DNA from: Dichetophora obliterata
Taxonomy: Eukaryota; Arthropoda; Insecta; Diptera; Sciomyzidae
Direction: 5' to 3'
Assembly: GCA_963920525.1 (NCBI GenBank)
Contig: OY986438.1
Span: 50,073,288 to 50,137,287, forward strand
Length of the DNA: 64,000 nucleotides
Each line of letters opens with the position of its first letter. Positions within the stretch are counted from its first letter, which is position 1. Position numbers and translations under genes: made by a program. The notes under the pieces are model-generated. The model had not been told where the DNA came from. It saw only the letters and a list, made by a program, of their open reading frames with translations, and searched no databases. This document shows positions 31,701 to 43,191 of the stretch, one piece after another.

Positions 31701-33449
31701 CCCTTGAACAAACACATGGTTCTGGCCAGGCATATTTCATTTTTGAGCGTTAATTAAACATACTTCTAGTTTAGGTAGATACCTGTATTTCCCGGTAGCC
31801 GCCTTAAATATTGTTAGCTTTCTTTTGTGCGGCACTTAAAGTGAAATTATTACTATTGTTATGGCAGAGGATTTAGAATTTGTGTACAATACGCGCTTGC
31901 GTACAGGCAGCCTTACTGATAATTTCCAACAACAACTATCATCAGCGTTACAGCGTGATTTCGCACTTCACACAGAAGCAGACGAAGAACTACCTTTATT
32001 CGAAGACCAAAGCGGTGAAAACACAGATTTTGTGCCCGAAGATAACGCCTCGGACATTGAATATGAATTGGAAATTGAAGCAAATGAAATATACCACAGC
32101 GATGAAGAATCCGAAGAAGAAAATGAGAATGCACCAACTCAAGCTGCAGACGGTTTTTGGCTTGGAAAAGATGGGACCAAGTGGAGTACAGCTGAACCCG
32201 CTACAGTGAGATTCCGCCAGCACAACATCATGCGTTTCAGACGTGGACCAAAAACAAACCTGATCACTCAATCGCTTGAGGTGTTCAAGCTTTTCTTTTC
32301 ACCGAATATAACGTTCATCATCGTAACACAAATAAATCTATAAGGAGAAAAAGTTACACGTAAATGGAACGCAGAACATGAAAACTGCACACCACGAGTA
32401 TGGGTTGATATGACAAGTGTTAAGCTTGACGCTTTTATTGGGACACTGTTGGCTTTTGGTGTCAGTCATAATACTACGCCACTCTCAAGATTGATGTGGC
32501 AAACTGATGCTCTTCCAATATTCCGTGCAGCCATGTCATATACACGATTTGTTACTTTGATGCACTGTATTCAATTTGACGATAGTCGTACGCGTGCATT
32601 TCGTCAACAAACCGACAAAGCTGCTCTCTTTCGCGACATATGGAACTTCTTTAATAACAATCTTGCCAGTAATTTTGCAAGGAAAACTGTACACTGGTAA
32701 AGAGGGAGAACAACGAGAGACAAACCAAGGCGAAAATGTGCTCATGAGTTTAGCTAATCGATACGCCAACAGCGGCAGAACTATTATTGCTTACACCTTT
32801 TTACACCATTAGACGCAGCTAAACGTCTTTTGTCGATTGGACTAGCATACGTTGGCCCCATTAGATCCGACACAAGGTGAAAATCCGAAGAATCCGAAGA
32901 AGTGAAAAAACAGCAAACGCAACATGATAGACGTCATGGGATTAGCCGCTTACATCATATGCAATGAAAACACAGAAAGAACCAGAAAAGAGAAGCAACG
33001 AATGTTCTTGAACACGCTGAGTAAATAATTGGTGCTTGCTAATACTGAAAATCGCACGAACAACAACCATATTTTGGGACAACATTCAACCCGTTTGGCC
33101 ATTGAATCTTTCTTTGGAAGGCCGTTGAATATTCCCAGCAACATGCTGCCTAACCAACAAAGCGGCCCTAGCACCAAATGCCCTAATCCTGTGTGCCAAC
33201 AACATTCTAAAGTTAATTATTCTTGTCTTTCATGCATTCCACAAAATGAAAAAAAAATTTTTTACATTTAGGTAGCTGCATATATCAACAAATAAAAAAA
33301 AAGTCTAAAGACAAAAATAATAAACGAGCATACTTAGAAATTCAAAGTTATGGTACCCTTTTTGCCATACAAATGCATAAAAACGTATAGGGGTCTGGCC
33401 AGGCATATGTGTTTGTTCGATGGTTTCAGAATATGTGTTTTACGGGGGG
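31701..33449 (+). mobile_element. piggyBac-like element, copy 2, decayed
   Basis: The element lies between TTAA at 31,697-31,700 and TTAA at 33,450-33,453. Its ends begin CCC and share an inverted subterminal block: GAACAAACACAT at 31,705 and ATGTGTTTGTTC near 33,407. It carries a plus-strand transposase relic. Its terminal sequences differ from those of the element at 2770-5211, so it is a different piggyBac family. At 1.75 kb it is internally deleted. Confidence 0.85.
31861..33271 (+). pseudogene. piggyBac transposase relic, catalytic region deleted
   Basis: The frame from ATG 31,861 has a strongly acidic N-terminus (EADEELPLFEDQ, SDEESEEENENA), then VFKLFFSPN. A second frame, 32,410-32,700, gives LDAFIGTLLAFGVSHN and FRAAMSYTRFVTLMHCIQFD, the conserved block before the catalytic domain. 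The next part jumps directly to LYTGKEGEQRETNQG, so the segment with the first catalytic Asp is missing. The second Asp position reads AYTF in place of the expected ADxF. A C-terminal Cys pair region (KCPNPVCQQHS, SCLSC) remains at about 33,175-33,235. At least three frameshifts are present. Confidence 0.85.
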
Positions 33450-33620
33450 TTAAGAAGGACGAGATTGGACCCATGCTAAAATTTTGTCACAATTGGCTAC
33501 AATCCTTTGTGCAGTGGTTTATATATTAAAAATTTTAAAGATGTACTTTGGTTGTACTGTGTACTCTTTACACCTAAAAACGTTCAAGCTATTTTAGAAT
33601 CAAAGTGTCATGGATAAAAT

Positions 33621-35262
33621 TTCTCAATTAAGTATAAAGCGATACATACTCAAGCTGATTAAAGTCGATGACACATTTAACGGTTATATACAAAACTTCA
33701 AATTACTATTATTCATGACACCACCTGTCAGCGATCATGCCAATGCACATTGCTGACTAAATAATGTAAGTTATAAATATATGTAAGCCGTAGAATAAGA
33801 GGCAGTCAATAAGAACGATAATAAAGAGTTAAAAGAATACTAACTGTTGTTTTTACTAAACATAACAAAAGACTTTCACAAAATATACAAATTTGCATAA
33901 AAAATGTGCACAGAAATTTGGTGAAAGAGAAAAAAAGAGGAGCTAATGATGAAATTTTTAACAGCTTTGTTGAAGATTCGCCCCGATAAATACTTTGATT
34001 TCCACTTTTGCTAAATCGCGTTTAATTCAATATCGTTTCGAATTTAAATTTATATTTTTCTCAATAAATCCAATAATTAAGAAATAATTTTATTTATCAG
34101 CTACATGAAACAACAATTTGCCGGCATCCTTTGAATAAAATCCTGGCTACTCCCATGTGCACCTTGTTAGCTGAATGTAAGATTGTTATAAAATTTTTAC
34201 ACGTATCATACGTATTTCGAAAATTGTTTACACTCTGGAAGGCGCGTACGCAGGAAGGTTCTGGGGGGGTTGAAACCCCTCCCCCAGAAATAAACGAATT
34301 TTAACGAGTTTCTAGAGAAACACTCAGCAAAACATGGCAGCCGTTGTGTGTTTATGGTCACGACAAAGATCTTGAGATGACATTGCACATTGGAAAAAAA
34401 GTAAAAAGACTCAATTTAAAACATTTACTGTGAAATGACTTTAATATATAGACTTAAAATTTTTATAAGTTCACTGAGGGAACATGTGTTAAAATTTAGT
34501 GTATCTGTGTTCATATTGAAACAATTTCATTTAAGTTTAACTCAAATTTTTGTACAGTTCAATTTAAAACAAAAGTTTTTTATTCAAAACAAAGTTATAA
34601 AAACACATTTGCTAAAAAAAATTAAAACAAAAACTTTAGTATTGAAAACAAATATTTAAAAACATTATATTAAAATATTGTTCTTAAATTAAAAAAAAAT
34701 AAAGTGAAACTGCCATTTTTTCGATGCCATTTTTTAATTTTTTTTAGTTTTTGACGTCAAATTCGTAATTATTGACCCTCAAAACCCTTCGAATACCATC
34801 AGTTTGCGTTTTATTGCGGATAAATTATTGAAATATTTCAAATATTGAAATAATAAATTAGTTTTTATTTCATCTAATGCTCATTATTTGTAAAACCAAT
34901 TAAAAAAATATTTTCACAAAATCAAATGTAAGATTGGGATTTTCTCAGCTTGGTCTCAATTGTCTGGTAATTATTATCAAATATTCTACTGCACATAATT
35001 TTTTAATTCAATCTCAGATAGCGAAGTATTTTTTGTTACTGTAAAAAAAATAAGAGAAAATTGTAAAAAAATAAATGAGTTTATAGTTGAAAATTTAATA
35101 TGCTTATTTGAAATTTTGTTTTGTAGAAACGCAAAAGCGTTAAATTTCTGTTTTAAAATTTTTTGTTAATTTTAAAGATTGTTTTTATTCTCAGTGTAAA
35201 TAATATAAAAAATATTCCAAAATAAATTTTTTATTTGTTTTAAATGAATCTTCTTCTCGATA
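33621..35262. other. AT-rich stretch with one strong hairpin
   Basis: No gene is recognised. At 34,259-34,289 the words TTCTGGGGGG and CCCCCAGAA form a tight stem-loop around GTTGAAACCCC, likely the end of an old mobile element. ORFs here (for example 34,435-34,659) have no motif. Confidence 0.45.
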
Positions 35263-35545
35263 GGGGGCATAAAAAAAGCAGTCAAGATATTTGGTCCCAA
35301 TTTATCGGAAACAAAAAAATCAAAGTGCATTTTAATAAGGGTACTTGTAGCTACAACCTTTACTAGAATTAGTAAGTTAATTATTAAAAAATGCTATTAT
35401 TTTTATCCCTTTTGATCCCCATAGCGGGGGAAAATTGTTACCAAACCTTATAATAGAAGTTAAGTTAATATGCATTTTTTGTTTCCGTTAAATTGGGACC
35501 AAATTATCTGGACACCGGCTGAAAAGGCCTATTTTTTATGCCACC
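35263..35545. repeat. MITE with TA target site
   Basis: The ends GGGGGCATAAAAAAAG and the inverted GGTGGCATAAAAAATAGG are flanked by TA. Inside, TTTGGTCCCAATTTATCGGA (near 35,290) pairs with the inverted TCCGTTAAATTGGGACCAAA (near 35,483). The size (283 bp) and TA flanks suggest a Tc1/mariner-derived MITE. Confidence 0.7.
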
Positions 35546-37298
35546 TAGCAATTAGAAGATGCGTATAAAAATAAGCAAAAAATGTACTTTGAAAATTTTT
35601 ATTTATATTATTTACGTAAAAAAAATTTATGCCTCTATGTTTAGTTGTCTTTTCACAATAAATATCAACGCTAGTTGAATTCGTTGAAAAAGTTTGTACG
35701 CCATAACTTCTGAACCTCCAAAGAACACATTTTCATTTCATATCTCTGGAAAGGTAATGGAACGTAACAAAATGAAAATAATGAAAATGAAAAAAAAAAT
35801 ATAGCACCTGTTGCTCGCATGGTATTAAACTTTGAAATTAATAATGGGTCATGTAACTGCAATTTTTCCAAAAGTTTAGTATTTTTCCTACAAAATAAAA
35901 TTTCCAATGATACCCTATTTACGAAAATCGCATTTAAATTGACTTAGCAACGTTGTCTCAAAACAGGCCCTATTTTGGCATTCGCATGACTATGGGTCCG
36001 CGAAAAACATTAAACTCCGGATTTTGTTTTCTAAAAAATAAGCTAATCTAAGCACAAAATTTGAGCCAAAGCGGAGATGGTCAGTGCAACTGATATTACA
36101 CTTCTATGTGATTGAAAACAATTGAAAACATATACAATTTGGCGCATTACCGATTTTTTTTGGGTGTTCGGTTCCCCTGTGGCCTATTTCACCCGTAAAC
36201 AAAGAAACATATTAGTGAAAGGTAACAAAAGATGTGAACGCTAAGAAACATTAAAATGATTTAAAACAATTTGATAAAAATTTATTTAAATTAAAAACGC
36301 ATGCATAAGTAGCATGAAGTTACTTAAAATGTTTTATATTATTATAATATATTTTATATTATATTATTTATATTATTTTATAAATTAATAAATGGAAATA
36401 AATGCTAAACATTAAAAATATAATACGTTTATACGCCTTTGAAATGAATGATTGTATGCAGTTTTTTCCGAACGGCTTTTCGTTAGATTTTTTTGTTATG
36501 TAAAAGTAACGAGTTTTTAAAAAAATTTATATAAATTCCTTAGCTACTACATTGAAATGTGCCGACGATTTAATATGGCCTGAAAAATGTGTTTTTCAAG
36601 TAGGGAATGTTGCGTATTTAATAAAATTCTATTATAATACATTTGATGCAAAACATATTTATTTTTATCTAACAACTTCGTTTATAAGCTAAGTTCTTTT
36701 TCATACATACAAACCATACAAACATCTTCTAACGATTTCGATGGTATTTTTAAATTTTTTTGAAAAACTAATCAAAGAATGCTGATTCATTTCACCCTGT
36801 AAATCTTTTTTGCATTCATTGAATTTTAAAATTGATTCTAATTTTTTTAACTACATGTTCTGTATATTCACTTAAAACACTACGATCTGCAAAATAACTA
36901 TGATCAATTAAAAGTTGGTTCTCACTTTAATCACAATTGATTCTAGTGTCGCTATTGATTCTAAATTGTTTGATTTAATAGGGTTTGAGCCACTTAAATT
37001 TAAAATTTGTATATTTTCTAACGGAATACAATTACCTAAACCCCTTTCCTTATTTTACATCTAATAATAAGCTTCTTATAAGCAGCTTTAAACTTTTTAT
37101 TTAAAAGCATTTCATATTTATTATATTTTTTTTTTTATTTTGTGTGATCTCATTTTTATTTTGTGCTTTAATCGACACACTTCGTATTTTGCACTGAATT
37201 TTGAAACTTTCGCGAATTTTGTCTCCTAAGCCATTAGAGACTGACATTTTATTTTTACTTATTTGCACTTATTTTACTAAGGAGGCCCAAATACGTTT
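35546..37298. other. AT-rich stretch with a dispersed repeat
   Basis: A segment near 35,700-35,775 (AACTTCTGAACC, ATATCTCTGGAAAGGTAATG) is similar to 44,975-45,050 (AACTTCTGGACA, ATATCGTTAGAAAGGTAGTG), marking a dispersed repeat of unknown class. No gene is recognised; ORFs are short and AT-driven. Confidence 0.45.
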
Positions 37299-37444
37299 TG
37301 GCGCCCCATAGCTCACTGAGCACTCTACGAGAGTAACTTTTCACATGTACATAAAACTCACAACATAAGAGAATATAATTCAGTCGTTCGCTGACGGTGA
37401 TGCTGTGAAAACCCAAGAACAATATAAAGAAGATCACGCCTTAA

Positions 37445-40256
37445 GGGGGTCCTCTGGTAATCCGAAAAATTTTTTTCGATTTTTTTTTCATATTTCTATT
37501 GCTCAGATACTCAAAAACATTTTCCCAAAAGGATTTTTCAAAATTCGAAATAGTTTAGGAGATACAGGCATTTTTGTGTAGGTATGTTTTCGTCAAAATA
37601 ACGCATCAGCAAAGTTGTTTATTTGCCTGCAGTCATTAGTGGAAAATTCTGTGGAATTCTTCCAAAATATGTATTGATATTACAAAATATACACACACAG
37701 TATGTATACATGCAGTATGTATACATGCATGTTTTGATTTAGGGGTTGAAATGATTTTGAGCCCAGGTGTTCACATGAAAGAAGCAAACGAACGAGATTC
37801 AGTTTATTTTCGAACGCTGAAAGCTACGCGTGCGCGATAACTGCTGTTGTAAAATAAAAGAAAAATCGTTTTGTGTTTTTTTTTTTGCTATGGATAAAAA
37901 AAGCCACCCAAACGCGCCGCGTAAGTACGCGTATCGAACAAAAAAGAGGCATTTCCGTGGAAACCAGCACTCCCAAGTAGAGGACACCGACTTTGCCAGC
38001 ACATCGGCCAAAAAATTGAAGAAAACGCAAGACAATGAAGTCATCATCGAAAACAACCTCCAGTTCTGTTTCTTGGAATTTTTTTCATTTTTCCAAACGC
38101 TTGCTGCTCTGGTTATCTGCGCCCAATGTAAACAAAAAATTCGATTTGGAAAAACATGTATGCGTGGAGTCGGCTTCAAAGTGAGTCTGCAGTGCCAATG
38201 TAAAGCTACACAGTATATTAATTCTTCGCCGGTGGTCGGTAAATCTTTTGTTGTAAATCGCCGGTTGATATTTGCCATGAGATTGCTTGGAATAGGGAGA
38301 GAAGGTATTAATATGTTCTGCGGATTAATGGACATATGCCAAGGATTGTGCCTTGATGCGTACTATGGCACCTTGAAAAACATGCATGTGTCTGCTAAAG
38401 CAGTTTACAAGCAGTGCCTGTTGAATGCGGTTAAAGAAGAGCAGGAACAGCAGAAAGAAAAAAATCCTGACTGTGACTCCTCAGTGCTGACCGTTTCAGG
38501 GGATGGCACCTGGAAAAAACGGGGATTCTCGTCTCTTTTTGGTGTCACTACGCTCGTCGGTAAACATACCAAAAAAGTGGTTGACTCCGTTGTCAAATCA
38601 AGCCTTTGCCAGGCATGCAAAATGTGGGGAAAAAAAATGACTCTGCAGACTTCAAAGAATGGTACGAATCGCACCAGAAAACATGCACAAACAACCACAG
38701 TGGGAGTGCGGGCAAGATGGAGGTAGATGCCGTGAAGGAAATGTTTGCCTCATCGATCGAAAAATATGGCATAAAATATGAAAAATATATTGGCGATGGC
38801 GACAGCAAAACCTTCAAGGCCATTATAGACCTTGATCCGTATAACGGCGACCCCGTTGTCACAAAAAAGGAGTGCATCGCTCACGTGCAAAAACGCATGG
38901 GCACACGGCTGCGCAAGGCCAAAAAAGAAAACAAAGGCATCGGTGGAAAAGGCACTGGCAAACTGACAGACAAAGTCATAAGCGAGCTGACTACTTACTA
39001 TGGACTTGCTATTCGACGTAATAAGGACTCTGTGGAAAACATGAGAAAAGAAATATGGTCAACATATTATCACAAAAGTTCAAGTGATAGTAATCCACAA
39101 CATATGTATTGCCCACCTGGTGAGTCCAGCTGGTGCGCCTATCAAAAGTCAGCAGCAGAAGGCTCATTAGCCTCATTTCACCACACGTACGCCCCACTTG
39201 ATGGAAAGGTTCTGCAAGTAATGAAGCCCATATACGAAGCGTTATCATCCGACGATCTACTCAACCGATGCACTGGAGGTGAAACGCAAAATTGTAACGA
39301 ATCGTTCAACTCGCTTTTGTGGACCTTTGCGCCGAAACATATCCACTGTGGTGCTACCACAGTCGAAATCGCAAATTTTCTGGCAACCTGCATTTTCAAC
39401 GAAGGCTTCACAAGTATTTTAAAAATAATGTCAACAATGGGTATTGTCATCAGCCCACAAGCCGAGATGTATGCTGAATCTCGCGACGGAAAACGACTTC
39501 AACGCTCAGAGCTAAAAACGTACGCATCATCGAAAGAGGGTCGCACAGCCCGCAGAGCCCAAAAAGCCATGGAAAACTCGTTTTATGAGATGTAGGAAGG
39601 CACACTTTATGGGGCTGGAATTGCCGATTAATATTCGTAAGTATTGTATTAAAAAAGTATGTGTTAATGTCATTTGTGTGCCTCAAAATTGAAGTCAAAA
39701 CTTTAAACGCGTTTTTCTCGAAACCATGTTTTTCAAAACTTTGCGCACGATAACTCAAACAGTTTTTGAGGCCGATTTTGATATATGAGGCATGAAACGA
39801 CGCAGAATTTACGCCGCTATAGCCCCTACCTCAAACTTGCCGAAAAAATAATGTTTACTATTTTTTTTCTACACTAGACTACAAAAAAAAAGGTCGAAAT
39901 TCGATTTTTCATTTTCAAAGTGGCGGCTCCCCCCCTAAAAAAATTTCAATTTTTGTTTCCGAGGTAGGGGCTATAGGGACATTCATTCTAAGTAACTGAA
40001 TATTTTTTTTTTTTTCAGACGATGTTTACTCTTGGAATCGTGCGCAATTTGGACCCACCTTTTTTCCGGAGAACCTCGTTACCAGGCCGAGAACTTTCTG
40101 AACGGTCCATAAATTCACTTTTTCAAAATTTTGTATTTTTTTCAATAAATTAAGCTACCCAAATCAAAAAACGGAACTAAAATATCTTTACTCGTTCTCT
40201 TTCCACAATATTTTGAAAAAAGGCTAAAATTTGGCATAGATTACCAGAGGACCCCC
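37445..40256 (+). mobile_element. TTAA-flanked transposon with Mutator/Kolobok-like transposase (innermost layer)
   Basis: Perfect inverted ends GGGGGTCCTCTGGTAATC (37,445-37,462 and 40,239-40,256 inverted) are each flanked by TTAA (37,441-37,444 and 40,257-40,260). The middle-layer sequence rejoins across one TTAA as CGCC-TTAA-GTGCGCA, and the opposite end of that layer reads CGCCTTGCGCA. The element is 2.8 kb with a single plus-strand transposase gene. TTAA duplication suggests Kolobok or a related group rather than a classical 9-bp Mutator. Confidence 0.88.
37890..39595 (+). pseudogene. Mutator-like transposase domain protein with one frameshift in an A8 run
   Basis: ATG 37,890 opens a frame with a basic N-terminus (MDKKSHPNAPRKYAYRTKKR), an acidic linker and a CxxC pair (CAQC). 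The conserved core follows: VSGDGTWKKRGFSSLFG near 38,496, then after the frame change YIGDGDSKTF near 38,787, KKECIAHVQKRMG near 38,866, GESSWCAYQK near 39,120 and ETQNCNESFNSLLW near 39,281. The aspartates in DGTW and GDGDS and the Glu in NESFN are the likely DDE triad. The frames 37,830-38,726 and 38,606-39,595 meet at eight A residues (38,630-38,637), where a single -1 step joins them into about 568 aa. Everything else looks intact, so the copy is young. It could be a one-base deletion or a programmed slip. Confidence 0.82.
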
Positions 40257-41509
40257 TTAAGTGCGCAGAAATGGCAATCTACTGCGCAGGTCTACGTCAT
40301 AAGTGAAAATATATCCAAACAAAAATATCACATAAACAACAAACGAAACTAAGCTTGTGTGATTGGGAAACAAACGAAATACACACAAAGAAACAGTCAA
40401 ACTGCTCTCAAAATAAATCGAGCAACATAGCTATTTTTTGTGAAGGGGTCAACACGGAAGTCAACACCCCAATAAGATATAAAATTTTTATTAAAGACAT
40501 TAATGAAAAATATTAATACTTTTTCTGTACAAGCGTTGCTTTTTGATTTAAAATTATTTCTTTTACAAAATCAAGATTTTATAAGAAAATAAGGAGATTT
40601 TTAAATCGAATACCCCTATTAAAAATTGTTTACTACGTTTTTTTCAGTCAGTTTGACTCTCTTTTCTCTTGCACTTCTGACGTCACATGCACGTGCTCAC
40701 AAAGAGAGCGGACATGCGCAAGGCGGAATCTTGAATATATAATTTTTGGTGAAAACCTATGTCGGAAATTTTATGTACACTCTTAAAAAACCATCCTTTT
40801 GGTTTGTAGATTCATAATTCTTATGCATATATTTTTTTATTTTCTTAAGGTTTAATATAATTCATATATATTGCCTATGAAGATTCTTTGCAGTATTTTT
40901 TTTATATTATTTGTATTCATTAATTTTTTTATATTTAATTTTTTTAAGGTTTTGATTATAATTTTAATGATTCGTATATATTAGGATTTAATAATATAAC
41001 AACAAAACACCTTAAAAAATAATTTTTGACCCTGAATCGTAATGTGATTTCTTTTCTGCAGAAATCCTTTCTTATGAAGCAGAATGAGTAATTTGCCACT
41101 GCAGGCAAACTAATATAATTTATTTACTTGGAAGAAAATGTTTCAGCAATAATGACATAGAAGATATAGTGAGCAATACCAATGACTAAAAATAAAAAAG
41201 AAACACATATTACAGTATGTGTGGAGGATAAATATACAAACTTGCAAATCTAGATAATTGTGACAACTATTTCGTTCAGTGTGCGCTATTCGAGAGCGCA
41301 CCAATACTAACAAGACAAAATAAAATGTGACTGTCCCAGCCCTGCTTTAAATCAATAGTTTAGTTTGATCTTCTATATCATTATTGCTCCAGTATTTTCT
41401 TCTATGTTCCCCCAGGAAATGTGAGCATTCCCGGATGTTACCAGGAAACATTCCATGGAATGTAGGAAGCGTTCCCCTTTGTTGCACACTCCATTGCTTT
41501 TTTTAACAT

Positions 41510-41662
41510 AGCATGTCATTAGAGAGAAACATTTCTCCCCGCTGTGTTAAAAAGTCATGTGGAAACATTCCTCTCCGCTGTCCTGAAAAGTGAATTGGAA
41601 GCAGTTCTCTCCCCTGTTTTAAGAATTAATGTGGAAACATTCCTCTCCCTTGTTATGAAAAT
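41510..41662. repeat. About 37-bp degenerate tandem repeats
   Basis: Four units share GGAAACATTCCTCTCC and CTGTT..TGAAAA words, near 41,516, 41,556, 41,592 and 41,629. Related words (GGAAACATTCC, GAAGCGTTCCCC) continue upstream to about 41,400. They lie in the core of the outer inverted-repeat element. Confidence 0.75.
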
Positions 41663-41664
41663 GG

Positions 41665-41733
41665 ATTCGGCCAGGATTCGAACCCGGGACTCCTGAGCGA
41701 CAGTCGAGCGCGCTACCACTAGACTATCGAATT
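41665..41733 (-). other. tRNA-like sequence with A and B boxes
   Basis: The minus strand has TAGTCTAGTGG (A-box-like) and GGTTCGAATCC (perfect B box) with a paired T-arm (CCGGG/CCTGG) and partly paired acceptor (ATTCG/CGAAT). The D and anticodon arms do not fold well, so it is more likely a tRNA-derived SINE head or a pseudo-tRNA than a working gene. Confidence 0.5.
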
Positions 41734-41831
41734 CTACAATAAGCGGCTAGAAAACAATGATATTAATATTTTCTGTTGTCATTGCTTGACAATAAATAAA
41801 AGTTTCCACATGCATTCTTAAAGAAGCGGTT

Positions 41832-41938
41832 TGGAAACAATATAAATACAAAACTACCCTTAAGCTTCCAAAAGATATGGTGGGGAAACAATATAAATAC
41901 AAAACTACCCTTAAGCTTTCAAAAGATACTGTGGGGAA
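41832..41938. repeat. 53-bp tandem duplication
   Basis: GGAAACAATATAAATACAAA followed by ACTACCCTTAAGCTT occurs at 41,832 and again at 41,885 with few differences, a recent local duplication. Confidence 0.9.
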
Positions 41939-42434
41939 TGTTTCTTTATCACTTTTAGATGGAAGCCTTCCGATTTGTCCTGGAGGGTATATACACATTC
42001 TACTTCGCAAGAAAGGTTCTCTGCAGAACAGAAGTCACACTCCGATCCGGAGTCAAACATTGTTTTTCAGGTGTTTTGTTTTAATATTATTAACTCCAAA
42101 TTTATACAAATCATTAAAATTATAATCAAAACCTTATAAAATTAAGTATCAAAAGATTAATGAATAGAAATAATATGAAAAAAATGCAAAGAATCTTAAT
42201 AGGCAATATTTATAAATTATATTAAACCTTAACAAAATAAAAAATATATGCAAAATAATTATGAAACTACAAACCAAGAAGTTGGTTTTTTTAAGAGTGT
42301 ATATAAAATTTGCGACTTAGGTTTTCACAACATCACCGTCAGCGAACGACTGAATTATATTCTCTTCTGTTGTGAGTTTTGTGTACTTGTGAAAAGTTAC
42401 GCTCAGAAAGCGCTCAGTGAGCTATTGGGCGCCC

Positions 42435-43191
42435 AGTGCTGGTTTAAAGCGATGAAAATCACTTTTAAATACAAATTTCTTTATTTAATTTGCAGTAGTT
42501 GGCGAATGGTTGGCGGTGTTTACGTGTTCTATTTACGATGTGTCAAAAAATGCTTGCTCAAAATCAGAGATGTACTTCCTCACACAGACACTGTGTGTGA
42601 GCTAAACACCGCTTCCTTATCTCTATTGCTTATTCTATGCTACGTATCGATGTTAAAAACTCATAACGTTTCATGAAAGTTCTACGTACTTTAAAGCCAC
42701 TTTAGCTAAAATCTTCTGTTGGATAACAATACAAGTTCAAATGAAATGTTTAAGCTTAGTTCTTGTCTGTCTGCAGCTGGTAACTCAATTAGTCTGCCAC
42801 TAATTTGTAGTTTAATATGAATAAACTACTCCTCTAATTAATACCAAATGTTAACAAACATGTGTCCACAATTCAATTCGTTATCCAGTTTCCTTACTTA
42901 TGTCTCCAGTCAACTGCATCCTTGTAGTTGTTCTACCCATTGCAAACTTATTCAAATATATATGATATGAATGTTTGTTGGATGACAGAAATTCGGCATT
43001 CGAAATTAATATTTCCTGAATGGGCTTTAATTAAATGCGTTTTCTTTGGCTTCATTTGACTTGGATTAGTCGTAATTTTCATGGAAGGCTGTTGTAGTGC
43101 TGCTTTTGATTCCTGAATTTGAATTAAATTTGGGTTGGCTTCGATTTTAACAAGTTAGGAACGCACAAGCGTAACTTTAAATTGATACAAA
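42435..43191. other. Spacer, possibly single-copy DNA
   Basis: I see no element boundary or repeat here. This and the next 150 bp are the best candidates in the window for non-mobile sequence. Confidence 0.35.

Larger units (their letters stand above)
31496..33620 (+). pseudogene. Probable hAT transposase fragment, split by piggyBac copy 2
   Basis: Left of the piggyBac the plus strand encodes NPSTSASASTSICKSF, then RETELGKCLNEYISEIL, similar to the linker and E-L-x-x-Y-L motif before the end of many hAT transposases. To its right (33,450-33,600) it reads KKDEIGPMLKFCHNWLQSF and LFTPKNVQ, which could be the F-W-K-x and T-x-K-R regions. A stop near 31,540 and a frame change around the TTAA site show decay. 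The similarity is short, so this is tentative. Confidence 0.4.
37414..40748. mobile_element. Small non-autonomous DNA element with 9-bp target duplication (middle layer)
   Basis: GTGAAAACC at 37,405-37,413 is repeated at 40,749-40,757, while the uninterrupted opposite arm has it once. The left end CAAGAACAATATAAAGAAGA and the inverted right end CAAAAATTATATATTCAAGA match imperfectly and both lead into CGCCTT. Without its inner passenger (37,441-40,256) the element is about 515 bp. A 9-bp duplication would fit a Mutator-type element; superfamily is not proven. Confidence 0.72.
37299..42434. repeat. Inverted-repeat element, outermost layer of a three-level nest
   Basis: The left arm (37,299-37,413 plus 40,749 to about 40,990) and the right arm (about 42,150-42,434) are inverted copies: GGCGCCCCATAGCTCACTGA pairs with the right end near 42,417-42,434, TCGTTCGCTGACGGTGATG with 42,328-42,350, and ACACTCTTAAAAAACC with 42,283-42,300. 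The left arm is interrupted at GTGAAAACC by a second element. The core between the arms holds tandem repeats and a tRNA-like sequence. No transposase belongs to this layer. Confidence 0.85.

Noticed and set aside
34259..34289. Bacterial-style terminator
   Set aside because: The stem is strong, but the surroundings are eukaryotic mobile DNA; it is more likely an old element end.
37799..38335. Minus-strand ORF of 178 codons inside the TTAA element
   Set aside because: It lies opposite the well-supported transposase frame and shows no family motif.
41510..41662. Possible CRISPR-like array
   Set aside because: The units are directly abutting and degenerate with no spacers, and the DNA is eukaryotic.
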